A stretch of 64,000 bases of DNA from Desulfomonilaceae bacterium (lineage in GTDB: Bacteria > Desulfobacterota > Desulfomonilia > Desulfomonilales > Desulfomonilaceae): positions 1-64,000 of the forward strand of contig JBAZSD010000005.1 of assembly GCA_041662605.1 (NCBI GenBank), given 5' to 3'. Under the pieces are notes generated by a model. That model ran no database searches and was not told the origin of the DNA. It worked only from the letters and a program-made list of their open reading frames with translations. Shown here one piece after another: positions 61,938 through 64,000 of this stretch. The position numbers and the translations under genes were made by a program. The number at the start of each line of letters is the position of its first letter. Positions within the stretch are counted from its first letter, which is position 1.

Positions 61938-63737
61938 ATGGATAGACTTAGAAATTTTTCCATAATAGCGCATATTGATCATGGTAAATCTACATTAGCG
62001 GATCGCTTGCTCCAAATCACCGGCGTTGTGGGGACACACAATTTCCACGATCAAATGCTGGACACGATGGATATAGAAAGAGAACGTGGGATTACCATTA
62101 AGAGTCAGTCGGTTGCGCTGCCGTACACAGCTTCTGATGGTCTTAATTATACGTTAAACCTTATTGACACACCCGGTCACGCCGATTTTTCGTACGAAGT
62201 CTCACGTGCTCTGGTCGCCTGCGAAGGGGCCCTGCTGGTTATTGACGCAAGCCAGGGAATCCAGGCGCAAACTCTTGCCAATTTTTACATGGCAGTTGAG
62301 CAGGACCTCGAAATCATACCCATTATCAATAAAATTGATTTGCCCTCGGCTGATATTGACCGGGTAAAACATCAGATCATGAAAGATCTCGGGTTGGATC
62401 CGGACACGGCCATACCTGTTTCCGCAAAAGAGGGAATAGGAGTAAAAGATGTCTTGGAGGCGATAGTAAAAAAAATACCGGAACCTAAAGGAAGCGCTGA
62501 TTCGCCTCTCAAAGCGCTGATTTTTGACTCCCACTGGGACCCGTACAGAGGCACTGTGGTGCATTTAAGGGTATTTGATGGATCGGTAAAACCGGGTCAA
62601 ACAATCAGACTCTGGTCAAATAACGCCAATTATCGAGTTGAAGAAACAGGAATTTTTCTGATTGAACGCAAACCGGAAAAACAATTGTCTGCAGGCCAGG
62701 TAGGCTACATTATAGCAGGGATAAAAACTGTAACCGATACAAGAATAGGGGATACCGTAACCCTTGAAGACAATCCCTGTAAAACAGCTCTCAAAGGATT
62801 CAAGATTGTCAAACCTGTTGTCTTTTCATCTTTTTATCCGATTTCTTCGGATGAGTACCAGGAACTTGCGGACGCGCTGGACAAACTGAAACTCAATGAC
62901 GCTTCTTTAACATTCGAAAAAGACCACTCCACAGCTTTGGGACACGGGTTCAGATGTGGGTTCCTGGGGCTACTTCACCTGGAGGTTGTTCAGGAACGCC
63001 TCGAACGAGAGTTTGATCTTTCTTTGATCCTCACAGCGCCATCTGTTCAATATATTATAGTTTTAAAAGATGGGACTGAAACAGTGATAGACAATCCGGC
63101 GAAATATCCGGACCCGACATTCATCGACAAAACGAAAGAGCCTTTTATAAGGGCTTCGATAATATTACCAGAGCAACACCTTGGTCCGGTCATCAACCTA
63201 TGTATAGATCGGCGAGGCGTTCAGAAAGATATGACTTATCTGGATTCCAACAGAGTGGAACTTACTTTTGATCTACCATTGTCTGAGGTGTTGTTCGACT
63301 TTTATGACCGCCTTAAATCCGTATCACGTGGATATGCGTCTTTCGACTATGAATTCCTGGATTACAGGGAAACAGAATTGGCCAAAGTTGATATTATGGT
63401 GGCGGGGGAAAAGGTTGACGCCCTTTCAATGCTTGTCCATAAGGAAAGAGCTTATCAAAAGGCCCGAAAGTCGTGTGAAAGACTTAGGGAAGAAATCCCC
63501 CGTCAACTTTTCAAAGTAGCAATCCAGGGGGCGATAGGGGGCAAAATAATAGCGAGGGAGACCGTCTCGGCTCTAAGAAAAGATGTTCTCGCGAAGTGCT
63601 ACGGCGGAGACATAACTCGTAAAAAGAAATTGTTGGAGAAACAAAAAGAAGGCAAGAAAAGAATGAAACAGGTCGGTAACGTTGTGATCCCTCAGTCGGC
63701 CTTTCTTGCCGTGCTAAAAACCGATACCGACGAATAA
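61938..63737 (+). CDS. lepA: Elongation factor 4 (LepA)
   Basis: Ribosome-associated GTPase affecting translation initiation and back-translocation. About 599 residues from the ATG at 61938, preceded by GGAG 6 bases away; a TTG four codons upstream is in frame but less likely. The G domain (IIAHIDHGKSTLADRL, DIERERGITI, DTPGHADF, NKIDLP) and the LepA-specific C-terminal domain (KYPDPTFIDKTKEPFI, DVLAKCYGGDITRKKKLLEKQKEGKKRMK) are clear. It lies 71 bp after the phosphotransferase fusion gene. lepB is not seen in the remaining 260 bp. Confidence 0.97.
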   Translation: MDRLRNFSIIAHIDHGKSTLADRLLQITGVVGTHNFHDQMLDTMDIERERGITIKSQSVALPYTASDGLNYTLNLIDTPGHADFSYEVSRALVACEGALLVIDASQGIQAQTLANFYMAVEQDLEIIPIINKIDLPSADIDRVKHQIMKDLGLDPDTAIPVSAKEGIGVKDVLEAIVKKIPEPKGSADSPLKALIFDSHWDPYRGTVVHLRVFDGSVKPGQTIRLWSNNANYRVEETGIFLIERKPEKQLSAGQVGYIIAGIKTVTDTRIGDTVTLEDNPCKTALKGFKIVKPVVFSSFYPISSDEYQELADALDKLKLNDASLTFEKDHSTALGHGFRCGFLGLLHLEVVQERLEREFDLSLILTAPSVQYIIVLKDGTETVIDNPAKYPDPTFIDKTKEPFIRASIILPEQHLGPVINLCIDRRGVQKDMTYLDSNRVELTFDLPLSEVLFDFYDRLKSVSRGYASFDYEFLDYRETELAKVDIMVAGEKVDALSMLVHKERAYQKARKSCERLREEIPRQLFKVAIQGAIGGKIIARETVSALRKDVLAKCYGGDITRKKKLLEKQKEGKKRMKQVGNVVIPQSAFLAVLKTDTDE

Positions 63738-64000
63738 AGGCAATAAAAGACCGAGAGACGATAAGAGGCTAACTCGGCGTGTTCTGTTCTTGGGGTATAT
63801 CATCTCTATGGGGCACGTGAGTAAAAAAGCTCATGGCGTTTATAATATAAACAGGGACCGTCAGGTCTATCAATCATTTTACGAAAGTGTCAGAGTGATT
63901 AAGATCTGGGGCTACCGAACAGTTTTTCCTTTCAGAGCATGGCGTTGCGCAGTTACATGAGCAGCCCGGTTGCTGGGAAGAACCTGACCAGAAGTTTCTT
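63738..64000. other. End of the window after lepA, no supported gene
   Basis: The last 263 bp hold no frame I can support. A short plus-strand frame starts at ATG 63808 and ends at TGA 63958 (50 codons) with an Arg/Lys/Tyr-rich product and no ribosome binding site; see the rejected list. Confidence 0.4.

Noticed and set aside
63808..63960. 50-codon plus-strand frame after lepA
   Set aside because: No ribosome binding site, no recognised domain and an Arg/Tyr-rich composition; the region beyond it is truncated by the window, so I do not call a gene.

Overview
The window reads as an ordinary chromosomal segment of an anaerobic Desulfobacterota-type (former Deltaproteobacteria) bacterium. Evidence: a Wood-Ljungdahl type MetF/MetV/MvhD methylene-tetrahydrofolate reductase cluster, a pyrophosphate-type phosphofructokinase, a CarD/CdnL gene beside a YacL-type PIN/TRAM gene, a DUF6178-like protein, a sensor kinase with a cysteine-rich ATPase domain, an ADP-forming acyl-CoA synthetase alpha-like protein and a CoA-transferase/GNAT fusion. 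The assignment is inference from gene content; no rRNA is present. I see no phage, no insertion sequence with a transposase and no CRISPR array.

Layout. 1-4.1 kb: end of an Ala/Pro-rich protein, a perfect parS site inside a terminator-like palindrome, then the minus-strand operon gap-pgk-tpiA-secG with a near-consensus promoter. 4.2-8 kb: small secreted and outer-membrane proteins and a CysK/CysM paralogue. 8.3-14.1 kb: tatA, an enlarged holA, a Rho-N-like protein, a large AsmA-like protein. 14.1-16.9 kb: rpsP-khpA-rimM-trmD-rplS-rnhB operon. 17.1-19.5 kb: two glycosyltransferases and an NAD-dependent epimerase. 19.8-22.7 kb: a soluble REC-kinase-REC hybrid in gene-poor surroundings and tRNA-Ser(CGA). 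22.7-29.9 kb: tadA, ilvD, PPi-phosphofructokinase, DUF6178-like protein, mvhD-metV-metF.

29.9-37.9 kb is an origin-type neighbourhood: gyrB, dnaN, dnaA, parB, parA, rsmG, cutA, all on the minus strand. The AT-rich dnaN-dnaA gap carries a perfect DnaA box and is the best origin candidate in the window; recF is absent between dnaN and gyrB. ParA, ParB and the parS at 404-419 together form a chromosome segregation system, with parS about 35 kb from parB.

38-45.2 kb: carD-yacL, two envelope proteins, non-coding elements with repeats and strong secondary structure (40.8-41.05 kb and 42.58 kb), an AT-rich 0.7 kb gap, then patatin-like, dCMP deaminase and ParB-fold-like genes. 45.2-55.2 kb: an EF-G paralogue, yacP, pgeF, an acyl-CoA synthetase alpha-like protein with its sensor kinase neighbour, a zinc protein, a methyltransferase, an isochorismatase-type hydrolase, hrcA and an inositol monophosphatase relative. 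55.2-64 kb: a possible three-way-junction element upstream of the CoA-transferase/GNAT fusion, HD protein, queC, cysK, a HIT protein, a CDP-alcohol phosphotransferase fused to a propeller-like domain, and lepA.

Most genes are housekeeping. The items most worth following are parS within a palindrome, the two structured non-coding elements, the 20-bp repeat pair, and the unusual fusions. I do not claim a complete new multi-gene system.
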